From positions 1,736,001 to 1,800,000 of the forward strand of contig NZ_CP010431.2 in NCBI RefSeq assembly GCF_000814845.2: 64,000 nucleotides of DNA. The letters run 5' to 3'. The notes under the pieces are model-generated. The model saw nothing but the letters and a program-made list of their open reading frames with translations, made no database searches and had not been told where the DNA came from. Source of the stretch: Pandoraea sputorum. Lineage in GTDB: Bacteria > Pseudomonadota > Gammaproteobacteria > Burkholderiales > Burkholderiaceae. Shown here one piece after another: positions 27,785 to 36,937 of the stretch (within the stretch, counting starts at the first letter, position 1; every line of letters begins with the position of its first letter). A program made the translations under genes and the position numbers.

Positions 27785-28519
27785 TTACAGGTAGAACATC
27801 TTTTCGCTGGTTTCCGTCTCGGGTTCGATGTGACCGTCGTAGAACGCGAAGACCGCTTTGAGGATCTCGTCGGGGTCGTCGATCACCTGCACGAGATCGA
27901 GATCCTTTTCGCTGATAAGGCCCATCGGCAGCATCGACGAGCGTACCCAGTCCAGCAGACCTTTCCAGAACTCCGACCCCACGAGAATCACCGGCACGCG
28001 ACGCGACTTCTGCGTCTGGATCAGCGTGAGCACTTCGGACAATTCGTCGAGCGTGCCGAAGCCGCCGGGCATGATCACGAAGGCGTCCGAATTCTTGACG
28101 AAAGTGACCTTACGGGTAAAGAAGTGGCGAAAGCGCAGCGAGATGTCCTGCCACTGATTGCCTTTCTGTTCGTGCGGGAGCTCGATGTTCAGACCGACGG
28201 TCGGCGACGCGCCACCGTGCGCGCCCTTGTTGGCCGCTTCCATGATGCCGGGACCACCGCCGGAGATGACGGCGAAGCCGTTGTCCGAAAATTTGCGGGC
28301 AATCGTCATCGTCAGTTTGTAGAACGGCGATTTCGGCTTGATGCGGGCGCTGCCGTAGATGCTGACGGCCGGTCGGATCTCCGACAGGTACTCGGTCGCC
28401 TCAATGAACTCTGCCATAATCGTGAACATCTGCCACGACGCGCGCGCCTTCTTGGCGGTGGCGCGCTCATGGTCTGCCAGCATGCGCAGACTCGGTATCT
28501 CTTTTCTTCTCTTGGTCAT
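27785..28519 (-). CDS. LOG-family protein (TIGR00730; cytokinin riboside monophosphate hydrolase-like)
   Basis: 244 aa. Both LOG signatures are present: GGGPGIMEAANKGAHGG and PGGFGTLDELSEV, which bind the nucleotide phosphate and carry the catalytic Arg/Glu. Family members cleave the N-glycosidic bond of nucleoside monophosphates; in bacteria without cytokinins the role is nucleotide salvage or hydrolysis. The N-terminal extension EIPSLRMLADHERATAKKAR is typical of Burkholderiales members. ATG 28519 is directly adjacent to the polA ATG on the other strand; an in-frame TTG at 28534 would overlap it. No ribosome site is visible for either. Confidence 0.88.
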   Translation of the reverse strand: MTKRRKEIPSLRMLADHERATAKKARASWQMFTIMAEFIEATEYLSEIRPAVSIYGSARIKPKSPFYKLTMTIARKFSDNGFAVISGGGPGIMEAANKGAHGGASPTVGLNIELPHEQKGNQWQDISLRFRHFFTRKVTFVKNSDAFVIMPGGFGTLDELSEVLTLIQTQKSRRVPVILVGSEFWKGLLDWVRSSMLPMGLISEKDLDLVQVIDDPDEILKAVFAFYDGHIEPETETSEKMFYL

Positions 28520-31258
28520 ATGTCGGAACAGCAAAGTCTGGAAGGTAAGACGCTCTTATTGGTCGATGGTTCGAGTTATCTGTATCGAGCCTATCACGCC
28601 CTGCCGGATTTGCGCGGCCCAGGCGGCGAACCTACGGGCGCGCTGCACGGCATCGTCAATATGCTGCGCCGCATGCGTAAAGACGTTCATGCAGAGTACA
28701 GCGCTTGCGTTTTCGATGCAAAGGGCAAGACCTTCCGCGACGACTGGTACCCCGAGTACAAGGCGAATCGCCCGTCGATGCCCGAAGATCTGCGCGCGCA
28801 GATCGAACCGATTCACGAAGCCGTGCGCGCGATGGGTTGGCCGCTGTTGATGATCGACGGCGTGGAAGCCGACGACGTCATCGGCACGCTCGCAAAGCGG
28901 GCGGCCGAACGGGGTATGCGCGTGGTCGTCTCGACCGGCGACAAGGATCTGGCGCAGCTCGTGAACGACCGCGTCACGCTCGTCAACACGATGACGAACG
29001 AAACGCTCGACGCGGCTGCCGTCGAAGCCAAATTCGGCGTGCCGCCTGCGCGCATCGTCGACTATCTCACGCTGGTGGGCGACACGGTCGATAACGTGCC
29101 GGGCGTGGAGAAGTGCGGGCCGAAGACGGCCGTCAAATGGCTCACGCAATACGGCGATCTCGACAACCTCGTCGCCAACGCCTCCGAGGTGAAGGGCGCC
29201 GTCGGCGAGAATCTGCGACGTGCGCTCGACTGGCTGCCGATGGGGCGCAAGCTCGTGACGGTGGCGCTCGATTGCGATCTCGCGCCGCAGGTCACCTCCA
29301 TCGAAGCGAGTCTGCAGACGCAACCCGAAGACGCCGAAGTGCTGCGCGATTTCTTCTTGCGCCACGGCTTCAAGACGCTGCTGCGCGAAGCGGAGGCGAC
29401 GGTGGCTTCGCAAGCCGGTGAAGACGCACCGGCACCGGTGGCCGACACCATCGAGCGCCAGTACGAAGCGGTGCTCACGTGGGAACAGTTCGATGCGTGG
29501 CTGAAGATTATCGAAGCCGCCGAGTTGACGGCGTTCGATACCGAGACGACCTCGCTCGACGCGATGCAGGCGCAACTCGTCGGTCTGTCGTTCTCCTGCG
29601 AACCGGGCCGCGCGGCCTACATTCCAGTGGCGCACCGTGCGCCGGGGGAAGTCGAGCAATTGCCGCGCGACGAAGTGATCGCCCGTCTGAAGCACTGGCT
29701 CGAGAGTCCCGATCACAAGAAGGTCGGGCAGAACCTCAAGTACGACGCGCATGTGCTCGAAAACTACGGCGTGATTCTGGGCGGTATCGCGCACGACACC
29801 TTGCTCGAATCGTATGTGCTCGAATCGCATCGCAGTCACGACATGGATAGTCTCGCGTCGCGCCATCTGGGCGTGACGACGGTCAAGTACGAAGACGTGT
29901 GCGGCAAGGGGGCCAAGCAGATCGGTTTTGACGACGTGAGCGTCGAACGTGCGACGGAGTACGCCGCTGAGGACGCCGACATTACCCAGCGTCTGCACCG
30001 CGCGCTGTACCCCGATGTCGCCCGCGAAGCCACGCTCGAATTCGTCTATCGCGATATCGAAATGCCCACGGCGCGCGTGCTTCAACGCATGGAGCGCAAC
30101 GGAGTGCTGGTCGACACAGCGCGTCTGGCGGCGCAGAGCGACGAGATCGGGCGCAAGCTGGTCACGCTCGAAACGGAGGCGTACGCGCTGGCCGGGCAGC
30201 AATTCAATCTGAATTCCCCCAAGCAGATCGGCGACATCTTCTTCACGCAACTGCAGTTGCCGGTCGTCAAGAAGACGGCCAGCGGTGCGCCATCGACCGA
30301 TGAAGAAGTACTGCAGAAGCTCGCAGAGGACTATCCGCTGCCGAAGGTCCTGCTGGAGTATCGCGGTCTGGCGAAGCTCAAGTCGACGTACACCGACAAG
30401 CTGCCGAAGATGGTCAATCCCTCGACGGGACGTGTGCATACGAACTACGCACAGGCCGTGGCGATCACCGGCCGGCTGGCGTCGAACGATCCGAACTTGC
30501 AGAACATTCCGGTGCGTACGGCCGAGGGGCGCCGCATCCGAGAGGCCTTCATCGCGCCGCCGGGCAGCCAGCTGGTCTCGGCAGACTACTCGCAGATCGA
30601 GCTGCGCATCATGGCGCATATCTCGGGCGACGAAAGCCTGCTGCGCGCGTTTGCGAACGGCGAGGACATTCACCGCGCGACCGCTGCTGAAATCTTCGCC
30701 GTCACGCCGCTGGAGGTGTCTTCCGAGCAACGTCGCTATGCCAAGGTCATCAACTTCGGTCTGATCTATGGGATGAGCGCGTTCGGGCTGGCCGCGAACC
30801 TCGGCATCGAGCGCGACGCGGCCAAGCAATACATCGATCGCTACTTCATGCGCTATCCGGGCGTGGCGCGTTATATGGACGAGACGCGCAAGAGCGCCAA
30901 GGCGAAGGGTTACGTCGAGACCGTGTTCGGCCGTCGTCTGTGGTTGCCGGACATCAATGGCGGCAACGGCCCACGTCGTCAAGCTGCCGAGCGCGCTGCT
31001 ATCAATGCGCCGATGCAAGGCACTGCCGCCGACCTCATCAAGCTGTCGATGATTGCCGTGCAGCGCTGGCTGGACGATAGCGGTTTGCAGACACGTCAGA
31101 TCATGCAGGTGCACGACGAACTCGTGCTCGAAGTGCCGGACCATGAGTTGGCGGAGGTTCGCAAGCGTCTGCCGGAACTGATGTGCGGCGTGGCCAAGCT
31201 GCACGTGCCGTTGGTGGCCGAAGTCGGCGTTGGCGAAAACTGGGAACAAGCACACTGA
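28520..31258 (+). CDS. polA: DNA polymerase I
   Basis: 912 aa, close to E. coli Pol I (928 aa). Three domains in order: the 5'-3' exonuclease (LLLVDGSSYLYRAYHALP, EADDVIGTLAKRA, TGDKDLAQLV), a 3'-5' proofreading domain with its acidic motif intact (AFDTETTSLDAMQ), and the polymerase with motif A SADYSQIELRIMAHISGDE, motif B RRYAKVINFGLIYGMSAFG and motif C QVHDELVLEVP. It processes Okazaki fragments and fills repair gaps. The start is fixed by family alignment; no ribosome site is seen, and the leader would lie inside the divergent LOG gene. Confidence 0.97.
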   Translation: MSEQQSLEGKTLLLVDGSSYLYRAYHALPDLRGPGGEPTGALHGIVNMLRRMRKDVHAEYSACVFDAKGKTFRDDWYPEYKANRPSMPEDLRAQIEPIHEAVRAMGWPLLMIDGVEADDVIGTLAKRAAERGMRVVVSTGDKDLAQLVNDRVTLVNTMTNETLDAAAVEAKFGVPPARIVDYLTLVGDTVDNVPGVEKCGPKTAVKWLTQYGDLDNLVANASEVKGAVGENLRRALDWLPMGRKLVTVALDCDLAPQVTSIEASLQTQPEDAEVLRDFFLRHGFKTLLREAEATVASQAGEDAPAPVADTIERQYEAVLTWEQFDAWLKIIEAAELTAFDTETTSLDAMQAQLVGLSFSCEPGRAAYIPVAHRAPGEVEQLPRDEVIARLKHWLESPDHKKVGQNLKYDAHVLENYGVILGGIAHDTLLESYVLESHRSHDMDSLASRHLGVTTVKYEDVCGKGAKQIGFDDVSVERATEYAAEDADITQRLHRALYPDVAREATLEFVYRDIEMPTARVLQRMERNGVLVDTARLAAQSDEIGRKLVTLETEAYALAGQQFNLNSPKQIGDIFFTQLQLPVVKKTASGAPSTDEEVLQKLAEDYPLPKVLLEYRGLAKLKSTYTDKLPKMVNPSTGRVHTNYAQAVAITGRLASNDPNLQNIPVRTAEGRRIREAFIAPPGSQLVSADYSQIELRIMAHISGDESLLRAFANGEDIHRATAAEIFAVTPLEVSSEQRRYAKVINFGLIYGMSAFGLAANLGIERDAAKQYIDRYFMRYPGVARYMDETRKSAKAKGYVETVFGRRLWLPDINGGNGPRRQAAERAAINAPMQGTAADLIKLSMIAVQRWLDDSGLQTRQIMQVHDELVLEVPDHELAEVRKRLPELMCGVAKLHVPLVAEVGVGENWEQAH

Positions 31259-31359
31259 TCGTGCCGGGCGAACGCCCAAAGTGTGTGAGGCGGCCGACGT
31301 TGCAGCATGCTTTGGCCACCACTACGATCAAGGTCACGCAATAGCGGAAATAGGGTGAC

Positions 31360-31369
31360 GGGTATACCC
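31360..31369. promoter_or_regulatory. GGGTATACCC palindrome upstream of NDH-2
   Basis: A perfect 10-base palindrome lies 90 bases before the NADH dehydrogenase start in the 200-base gap after polA. It might be half of an operator, but a palindrome of this length can arise by chance. Confidence 0.25.
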
Positions 31370-31458
31370 TAAGTCCGCACTCTGCGGTATGGTAATCGCT
31401 ATCGCCGGTCTGGCAAATGCTGACCGGCCGGACGGTTTTCCAAGCACGGGGAGTTATC

Positions 31459-32829
31459 GTGAGTGTGCATCGTATCGTTGTGGTCGGCGGAGGCGCCGGC
31501 GGTCTCGAACTCGTCACCCGATTGGGTGACAAGTACGGGCGTGGCAAGGACGTTCAAATAACGCTGGTCGACCGTTCCCTGTCGCACATCTGGAAGCCGT
31601 TGCTGCATGAGGTCGCGGCGGGTGTCATGGATACGGCGACGCATCAACTCTCTTACGTGGCTCAGGCGAACTGGCATCACTTCGAGTTTGCGACGGGGGA
31701 GATGATCGGGCTGGATCGTGCGGCCAAGACCATCCGTCTGGCAGCCGTCCCGGCAGCGGACGACGAAGGCGAGGGCGATCTGCTGCCCGAGCGCACGTTG
31801 CCGTACGACACGCTGGTGCTCGCCATCGGCAGCACGACCAATTTCTTCGGTGTGCCGGGTGCCAGGGAACACACCATTGCCCTCGATACGGTCGAACAGG
31901 CCGAGCGTTTCCGTCGCCGGTTGATGGCGGCATGCGTGCGTGCGCAGAGCGCTGCCGAGGCGTCGGCACCGGCTGCTGCGACCGGTACGCAGAGCGGTGG
32001 CGCGTTGCTGTCGCCGTCGGCCACGCAGCGTCCCAAGGTCAATCTCGTGATCGTCGGTGCCGGTGCGACGGGCGTGGAGCTGTCGGCCGAGTTGCGCAAT
32101 ACCGCTGAAGTGTTGCGCTCCTATGGTCTGAAGCTCGACCCGCGCAAGGACGTGCGCATCACCATCATCGAGTCGAGCCCGCGCATTCTGAAAGCGCTGC
32201 CGGAACGTGTGTCGGGCGCGGTAGCCGGATTGCTCGCCAAGCTGGACGTCGACATTCTGTGCGGCGATTCGGTGGCCGAAGTCCGCGCCAACGAAGTGAC
32301 GCTGACCAGCGGCAAGGTTCTGCCTGCGGACATCACGGTCTGGTCTGCGGGAATTACCGCGCCGCCGGTACTCGGCACGCTGGGGCTGGACGTCAATCGT
32401 CTGAATCAGATCGAAGTGCTGCCGACGCTGCAAAGCAAGACCGATCCGGACATCTTTGCATTCGGCGATTGCGCGAGCTGCGAGTGGCCGGAGCACGGCT
32501 TCGTGCCGCCGCGCGCGCAGGCGGCGCACCAGCAGGCGAGTTTTCTTGTGAAGGCCATCGAGGCACGCCTTAAGGGGCAGAGCTTGCCGACGTTCACGTA
32601 CCGCGACTTCGGCTCACTCGTCTCGCTGGGCAAGTTCAGCGCGGTGGGTAATCTGATGGGCGGACTGATCGGTGGCAGCATGTTCATCGAGGGGCTGTTC
32701 GCTCGCGTGATGTACACGTCGCTCTACCGGATGCATGTGGCGGCGCTGCATGGCGTCTGGCGAATGATGCTCGATACCGTGGCTAACCGTCTGCGTCGCT
32801 CGACCGTGCCGCGCGTGAAGCTGCACTGA
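31459..32829 (+). CDS. ndh: Type II NADH dehydrogenase (NDH-2)
   Basis: 456 aa from GTG 31459, chosen because GGGGAG lies 5 bases upstream and the FAD motif follows at once. Two dinucleotide folds: IVVVGGGAGGLELVTRLG for FAD and VIVGAGATGVELSAEL for NADH. FAFGDCASCEW is the FAD-binding aspartate block, and the C-terminus (LYRMHVAALHGVWRMML) is the amphipathic segment that anchors NDH-2 to the inner membrane. It passes electrons from NADH to quinone without pumping protons. A low-complexity Ala/Ser-rich insert near residues 178-203 is unusual but plausibly a surface loop. A terminator follows at 32860. Confidence 0.92.
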   Translation: MSVHRIVVVGGGAGGLELVTRLGDKYGRGKDVQITLVDRSLSHIWKPLLHEVAAGVMDTATHQLSYVAQANWHHFEFATGEMIGLDRAAKTIRLAAVPAADDEGEGDLLPERTLPYDTLVLAIGSTTNFFGVPGAREHTIALDTVEQAERFRRRLMAACVRAQSAAEASAPAAATGTQSGGALLSPSATQRPKVNLVIVGAGATGVELSAELRNTAEVLRSYGLKLDPRKDVRITIIESSPRILKALPERVSGAVAGLLAKLDVDILCGDSVAEVRANEVTLTSGKVLPADITVWSAGITAPPVLGTLGLDVNRLNQIEVLPTLQSKTDPDIFAFGDCASCEWPEHGFVPPRAQAAHQQASFLVKAIEARLKGQSLPTFTYRDFGSLVSLGKFSAVGNLMGGLIGGSMFIEGLFARVMYTSLYRMHVAALHGVWRMMLDTVANRLRRSTVPRVKLH

Positions 32830-32859
32830 CGTTCTGACAACATTTCGCTGACGTCCCGG

Positions 32860-32891
32860 CCGCGCAGGCACGTTGCTTGTGCGGCTTTTTT
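32860..32891 (+). terminator. Terminator after NDH-2
   Basis: A 7-pair stem CCGCGCA/TGTGCGG (one G-T pair) with a GC-rich loop is followed by C and six T. Confidence 0.75.
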
Positions 32892-33006
32892 CATGCTTCG
32901 TGCTGAGTGCAAGCGAATTCCCTCTCTAGTAATATCCGAACGTCCGGCCTCCGGTCGGCAGTCTTCCCGATCATTTTCTTTTTGACGCTTTCTCCTGGAG
33001 TGCGAC

Positions 33007-33882
33007 ATGTCGCAAGCAGATCTGGATAGTCTCGTGCCCGAAGTTGCGCCGCGTAACCGACGCGACTTTCTGAAGACCGCCGTCGGTTCGGCGTTTGCAT
33101 TGGCGGTGCTCCCGGTGGCGGCCGAAACGATCACCACCGACACGCAAGGGCTGGACGCAGGCGAGCACATGCTTGAGGTGTCCGGTACCAAGATGCCGGT
33201 GTACTACGCAAAGCCCGCGGGTAAGACACATCTGCCGACGATCGTTGTCGTCTCGGAGATTTTCGGCGTGCATCAGCACATCGCCGATATCTGCCGCCGC
33301 TTCGCGAAGCTCGGTTATCTGGCAGTCGCGCCGGAGTTGTTCGCGCGTGCGGGTGACCCGCAATCGTTGGGCACGATTGCCGAGATTCAATCGCAAATCG
33401 TAGCGAAGACGCCGGACAAGCAAGTCATGAGCGACATCGACGCGACCGTGAAGTGGGCGGTGGCCAACGGCGGCGACGAAAAGCGTCTGGGCATTACCGG
33501 CTTCTGCTGGGGCGGACGTGTCGCGTGGCTGTACGACGCGCATAACCCCAACGTGAAGGCGGCGGTGGCTTGGTACGGGCGCATCGTCGGCGACAAGAGC
33601 GAGAGCTTCCCGCAGAACCCGATCGACATCGCTGGCAAGCTGCACGGCCCGCTGCTGGGGTTGTACGGCGGCAAGGACACGGGGATTCCGGTCGCGAGCG
33701 TCGAACAGGCGCGCGAGGCGCTGGCCAAGGGCGATGCTGCGTCGAAGCGCTCGGAGCTCAAGGTGTTCCCGAACTCAGGCCACGCGTTCTTCGCGGATTA
33801 TCGGGCGAGCTATGTCGAGGCCGATGCGAAAGAGGGCTGGAAGCTGGCGCAGGACTGGTTCCGCAAGCATGGCGTCGCTTGA
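33007..33882 (+). CDS. Dienelactone hydrolase family protein with Tat signal
   Basis: 291 aa alpha/beta hydrolase. The catalytic triad is visible as C167 in ITGFCWGGR, D224 in YGGKDTG and H259 in NSGHAFF, with the helper glutamate in SEIFGVH (E84). Family enzymes hydrolyse dienelactone in chloroaromatic degradation, but many are general esterases. Unusually, the N-terminus carries a twin-arginine signal: NRRDFLK (R18, R19) followed by a hydrophobic AVGSAFALAVLPVAA stretch, so the protein is probably exported folded to the periplasm. GGAG precedes the ATG. No chlorocatechol genes are nearby, so a role in aromatic degradation is not supported by context. Confidence 0.9.
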   Translation: MSQADLDSLVPEVAPRNRRDFLKTAVGSAFALAVLPVAAETITTDTQGLDAGEHMLEVSGTKMPVYYAKPAGKTHLPTIVVVSEIFGVHQHIADICRRFAKLGYLAVAPELFARAGDPQSLGTIAEIQSQIVAKTPDKQVMSDIDATVKWAVANGGDEKRLGITGFCWGGRVAWLYDAHNPNVKAAVAWYGRIVGDKSESFPQNPIDIAGKLHGPLLGLYGGKDTGIPVASVEQAREALAKGDAASKRSELKVFPNSGHAFFADYRASYVEADAKEGWKLAQDWFRKHGVA

Positions 33883-34009
33883 TGGCAGGGAGGTTTGGGG
33901 GGGAGCCGTCGGCATGCTGACGGCGTGTGGCCTTTCGGGGTGAGGGAACAACGGAGCGATCGTCGACAGGTTCCGCCTCGATACCGCTGCGTATGTCCTG
34001 CACGCCTCG

Positions 34010-34936
34010 ATGTGCCAACGGTTTGCCTGTAACGGTAAAAGCTGGTTAAATCGCCGGCTTGCCCGCGGGAGAATCACCATCGACGCCATCTTTCTTTTCA
34101 TCGTTATCGCCACGCTGGCTTCCGGCGTGCTGAGTCTTTTCGGGGCGGCGTCGCTGTCGCTGGGTCTGCTCTCGAAGCTCATCGACAAGATGGTGAGCTT
34201 CTCGGCAGGCGTGCTGCTCGGCACGGCGTTGTTGCATTTACTGCCGGAAAGTCTGGAGTCGCACGTCGACGCCCGCGTCATCACGCGCTGGTTGCTTGGC
34301 GGACTGCTGGGGTTCTTCCTGCTGGAAAAGCTGGCGTTGCTGCGCCATAGCCACCACCACGAAGGCGACGGACATCATCACGAGCATGGCCACGACGCAC
34401 ACGAAGCGGGCAAGGGCGGCTGGATGATTCTGGTGGGCAGCGCGATCCACAATTTCGCCGACGGCGTGGTGATTGCGGCTGCTTTCCTGACCGATCCGCG
34501 TCTGGGTGTGGCAGCCACGGTGTCGATCACGGTGCACGAAGTCGCGCACAAGCTGGGCGACTTCATGGTGTTGCTGAACGCGGGTTTCAAGCGCCGCAAG
34601 GCGCTGGTGCTGACGTTGGCGTCGAGCCTGACGGCCTTGCTGGGCGGCGTGCTCGGATACTTCATGCTGGATCGTCTGCAAAGCCTGATCCCGTACCTGC
34701 TGGCGCTTGCGGCGAGCAGCTTCATCTACATCGCTGTTTCGGATCTCATGCCGCAGATGCAGCGGCGCACGTCGCCGCGCGACGCCCTGCCGCAGATCCT
34801 GCTGATCGGCGTCGGTCTGGCGCTGGTCGTGTGGCTCAATGGTCATGACCACGATCATGATCACGGGCACGGCCATGACGAAGGCGGCAGCGCGCTGGCG
34901 ATGTCGGCAAGCGTCGTTAAGCCGAGTCGCGAGTAA
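34010..34936 (+). CDS. ZIP family metal transporter
   Basis: Up to 308 aa, with about eight hydrophobic segments. The metal-binding helices read HNFADGVVIAAAF and HEVAHKLGDFMVLL, the ZIP signature. A His-rich loop (HSHHHEGDGHHHEHGHDAH) and a His-rich C-terminus (GHDHDHDHGHGHDEGG) probably sense or buffer zinc. Imports zinc or a similar divalent metal across the inner membrane. The start is doubtful: ATG 34010 is the only standard start in frame before TM1, but a promoter-like pair at 34023-34051 and a strong GGGAGA at 34067 point to initiation at the ATC codon 34079. A terminator follows at 34957. Confidence 0.88.
   Translation: MCQRFACNGKSWLNRRLARGRITIDAIFLFIVIATLASGVLSLFGAASLSLGLLSKLIDKMVSFSAGVLLGTALLHLLPESLESHVDARVITRWLLGGLLGFFLLEKLALLRHSHHHEGDGHHHEHGHDAHEAGKGGWMILVGSAIHNFADGVVIAAAFLTDPRLGVAATVSITVHEVAHKLGDFMVLLNAGFKRRKALVLTLASSLTALLGGVLGYFMLDRLQSLIPYLLALAASSFIYIAVSDLMPQMQRRTSPRDALPQILLIGVGLALVVWLNGHDHDHDHGHGHDEGGSALAMSASVVKPSRE
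34023..34051 (+). promoter_or_regulatory. Candidate sigma-70 promoter of the ZIP gene, inside the apparent reading frame
   Basis: TTGCCT at 34023-34028 and TTAAAT at 34046-34051 are spaced by exactly 17 bases. Transcription would begin near 34058, downstream of the only standard in-frame start codon. Confidence 0.4.
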
Positions 34937-34956
34937 CACGCGACATCGACCGGTAC

Positions 34957-34987
34957 AAAAAAAGGGCACCCCTCGGGGTGCCCTTTT
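34957..34987. terminator. Bidirectional terminator between ZIP and the sulfurtransferase
   Basis: A near-perfect stem GGGCACCCC/GGGGTGCCC with a tight CTCG turn, seven A before it and TTTT after it, between convergent genes. Confidence 0.9.
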
Positions 34988-35007
34988 GCGTCACTGGTCT
35001 ACTGAAC

Positions 35008-35892
35008 TCAGGGTTGAGCCCCCGTCGATACCGGACGACGCTTGTCCGCACACCACTCGCTCCACGAGCCGGGGTAGAGGCTAGCGCCGTGCAGCCCGGC
35101 CACTTCCATCGCCAGCAGATTGTGGCAAGCGGTCACGCCCGAGCCGCACTGCGAGATGACGCGTTCCGGCAGGCGGTCGTGGCCGATGACCTGTGTGAAC
35201 TCCTCGCGAAGAGTCGCCGCAGGTTTGAAGCGGCCGTCCGCGCCGAGGTTGTCTTTGAAGAAACGATTCTTTGCGCCTGGAATATGGCCGCCAATCGGGT
35301 CGAGGGTTTCGTTTTCGCCGCGATAGCGGTCCGGTGCACGGGCGTCGATAACAAGACGCTCGTGCGACGTGAGGTTGCGCTCGATGGCGGCGGCGTCTGC
35401 CGTCGTCGCCAGCGGTTCACCCGGCGCGAAATCGCCGGGAGGCGGCGCTTCGGGCGGTGCGGCGTCGAGCTTGAACCCGGCGGCTTCCCACGCTTGCAGG
35501 CCGCCGTCGAGTACCGCGACCGACTCGTGTCCGAGCCAGCGCAGCAACCACCACAGGCGTGCGGCGTACATGCCGCCCTGCGCGTCATATGCGACAACCT
35601 GCTGGCCCTTCGACAGGCCGCATGCGGCGAGGTGTCGGACGAGGGCGTCGCGATCAGGCAGCGGGTGACGACCGTTCTTTCCGTTCGTTTTGCCGGAGAG
35701 ATCGCGTTCGAGATGCGCATAGAACGCACCGAAGATATGGCCCTGAACGTAGGCTTCCTCGCCGGCCTTCGGATTGGCGAGATCGAAACGGCAATCGAAG
35801 ATGACCACCGGGGCGCCGCCACCGGCGGCGGTTTGCATCAGCGCATCGAGATTTTGCGGACTGATGAGCGTGGTGAAATGCGTATGAATCAT
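35008..35892 (-). CDS. sseA: 3-mercaptopyruvate sulfurtransferase-type rhodanese
   Basis: 294 aa with two rhodanese domains, the second active. The active-site loop CGSGVTA (C249) is the mercaptopyruvate sulfurtransferase form, as in E. coli SseA, rather than the thiosulfate form. Other hallmarks are FDCRFDLANPKAGEEAY, HIFGAFYAHLERDLSG and GGHIPGAKNRFF. It transfers sulfane sulfur to cyanide or thiol acceptors in the cytoplasm. CGGAG precedes the ATG. The gene lies 42 bases downstream of the EamA permease gene on the same strand and may share its transcript. Confidence 0.88.
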   Translation of the reverse strand: MIHTHFTTLISPQNLDALMQTAAGGGAPVVIFDCRFDLANPKAGEEAYVQGHIFGAFYAHLERDLSGKTNGKNGRHPLPDRDALVRHLAACGLSKGQQVVAYDAQGGMYAARLWWLLRWLGHESVAVLDGGLQAWEAAGFKLDAAPPEAPPPGDFAPGEPLATTADAAAIERNLTSHERLVIDARAPDRYRGENETLDPIGGHIPGAKNRFFKDNLGADGRFKPAATLREEFTQVIGHDRLPERVISQCGSGVTACHNLLAMEVAGLHGASLYPGSWSEWCADKRRPVSTGAQP

Positions 35893-35934
35893 GGCGTCTC
35901 CGCAGACGGGCGTGGGGGATTCGTTCGGCGGCGA

Positions 35935-36885
35935 TCAGGCGGAGGGGGATGGCCGGCGCAGTGCGGTCATGCCGCTCGCTACGATGAGCAGCATGCCGAT
36001 CCAGCCGGCCAGTGCAGGCCAGTCGCCCCAGACAAGCATGCTGATCAGTGTAGCGAAGATTACGCCCGAATATTGGAGATTCGCAGTGACGAGCGTATTG
36101 CCCAGACTGAATGCCCGGGTGAGTGCCGTCTGCGCAATCAATGCGGCGACCCCGACGCCCAGCATCAGGCCCGCGCCGCGCCAGGTCATCGGGTGCAAGC
36201 CTTCAATGGCGACCCAGGCCAGGCCGAGCAGCACGCCGCCCGCCGAGAAGTAGAAAACGATGCGCCAGTCGGGTTCGCCTGCTGCGCCTAGCTCCTTGAC
36301 CTGCATATAGGCGACGGCCGAGAACACGCCCGAGACAACGCCTGCAACACCCGCAACCCACGCCTGACTGTCGATGGTCGGCTGCAACAGGAGTGCTACG
36401 CCCACGAAACCGGCGAAGATCGCCGCCACCAGCCTGAAATCGGTGCGCAGGCTACCGCGCATTGCCGCCGTTCCCATCACGATCAGCGAAATCCAGATCG
36501 GCGACATGTAGTTGAGTGTCATTGCCGTGGAGAGCGGCAATTGCGTGAGCGAAAAGAACCAGAGCCCGAGGGAAATGACACCGGCTGTGCTGCGTTTGAC
36601 GTGCGATCCCAGATGACGGGTACGAATGGACTGGCCCCGCAATCGCGCCATCCCAAGAAGGACGATTACGCCGATCAGGCTGCGGTAGAGAACAATTTCG
36701 CCGGTGTTGTATTCGTTTGCCGCCAGTTTGATGAAGAGCCCCATCAACGTGAACATGAAGGCGGAGACCAACATCCAGAGCGATTGCATGGCGAATTGTG
36801 GCCGATAACGGCGGGAAGACGAACGAGCGCGTTTTGTGCTGAACGCAGGTGACTCGTGCAGCACAAAGGATCCATGCACGGTCAT
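35935..36885 (-). CDS. DMT-superfamily permease with EamA domains
   Basis: 316 aa with about ten hydrophobic helices in two EamA repeats. The first helix is MLVSAFMFTLMGLFIKLA and the repeat ends with YMSPIWISLIVMG and NLQYSGVIFATLISMLVWGD, typical of the RhaT/EamA group of metabolite exporters. About 30 residues precede TM1; ATG 36789 would remove them, and neither start has a clear ribosome site. Substrate unknown. Confidence 0.85.
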   Translation of the reverse strand: MTVHGSFVLHESPAFSTKRARSSSRRYRPQFAMQSLWMLVSAFMFTLMGLFIKLAANEYNTGEIVLYRSLIGVIVLLGMARLRGQSIRTRHLGSHVKRSTAGVISLGLWFFSLTQLPLSTAMTLNYMSPIWISLIVMGTAAMRGSLRTDFRLVAAIFAGFVGVALLLQPTIDSQAWVAGVAGVVSGVFSAVAYMQVKELGAAGEPDWRIVFYFSAGGVLLGLAWVAIEGLHPMTWRGAGLMLGVGVAALIAQTALTRAFSLGNTLVTANLQYSGVIFATLISMLVWGDWPALAGWIGMLLIVASGMTALRRPSPSA

Positions 36886-36912
36886 ATCGAAAGCATGGCG
36901 TCGATTCTAACG

Positions 36913-36937
36913 AAAACGGCGGGCACATGGCCCGCCG
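36913..36937 (-). terminator. Terminator of the Rieske oxygenase gene
   Basis: A perfect 8-pair stem CGGCGGGC/GCCCGCCG with a 5-base loop. On the minus strand it is followed at once by TTTT, so it serves the gene ending at 37070. Confidence 0.8.
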
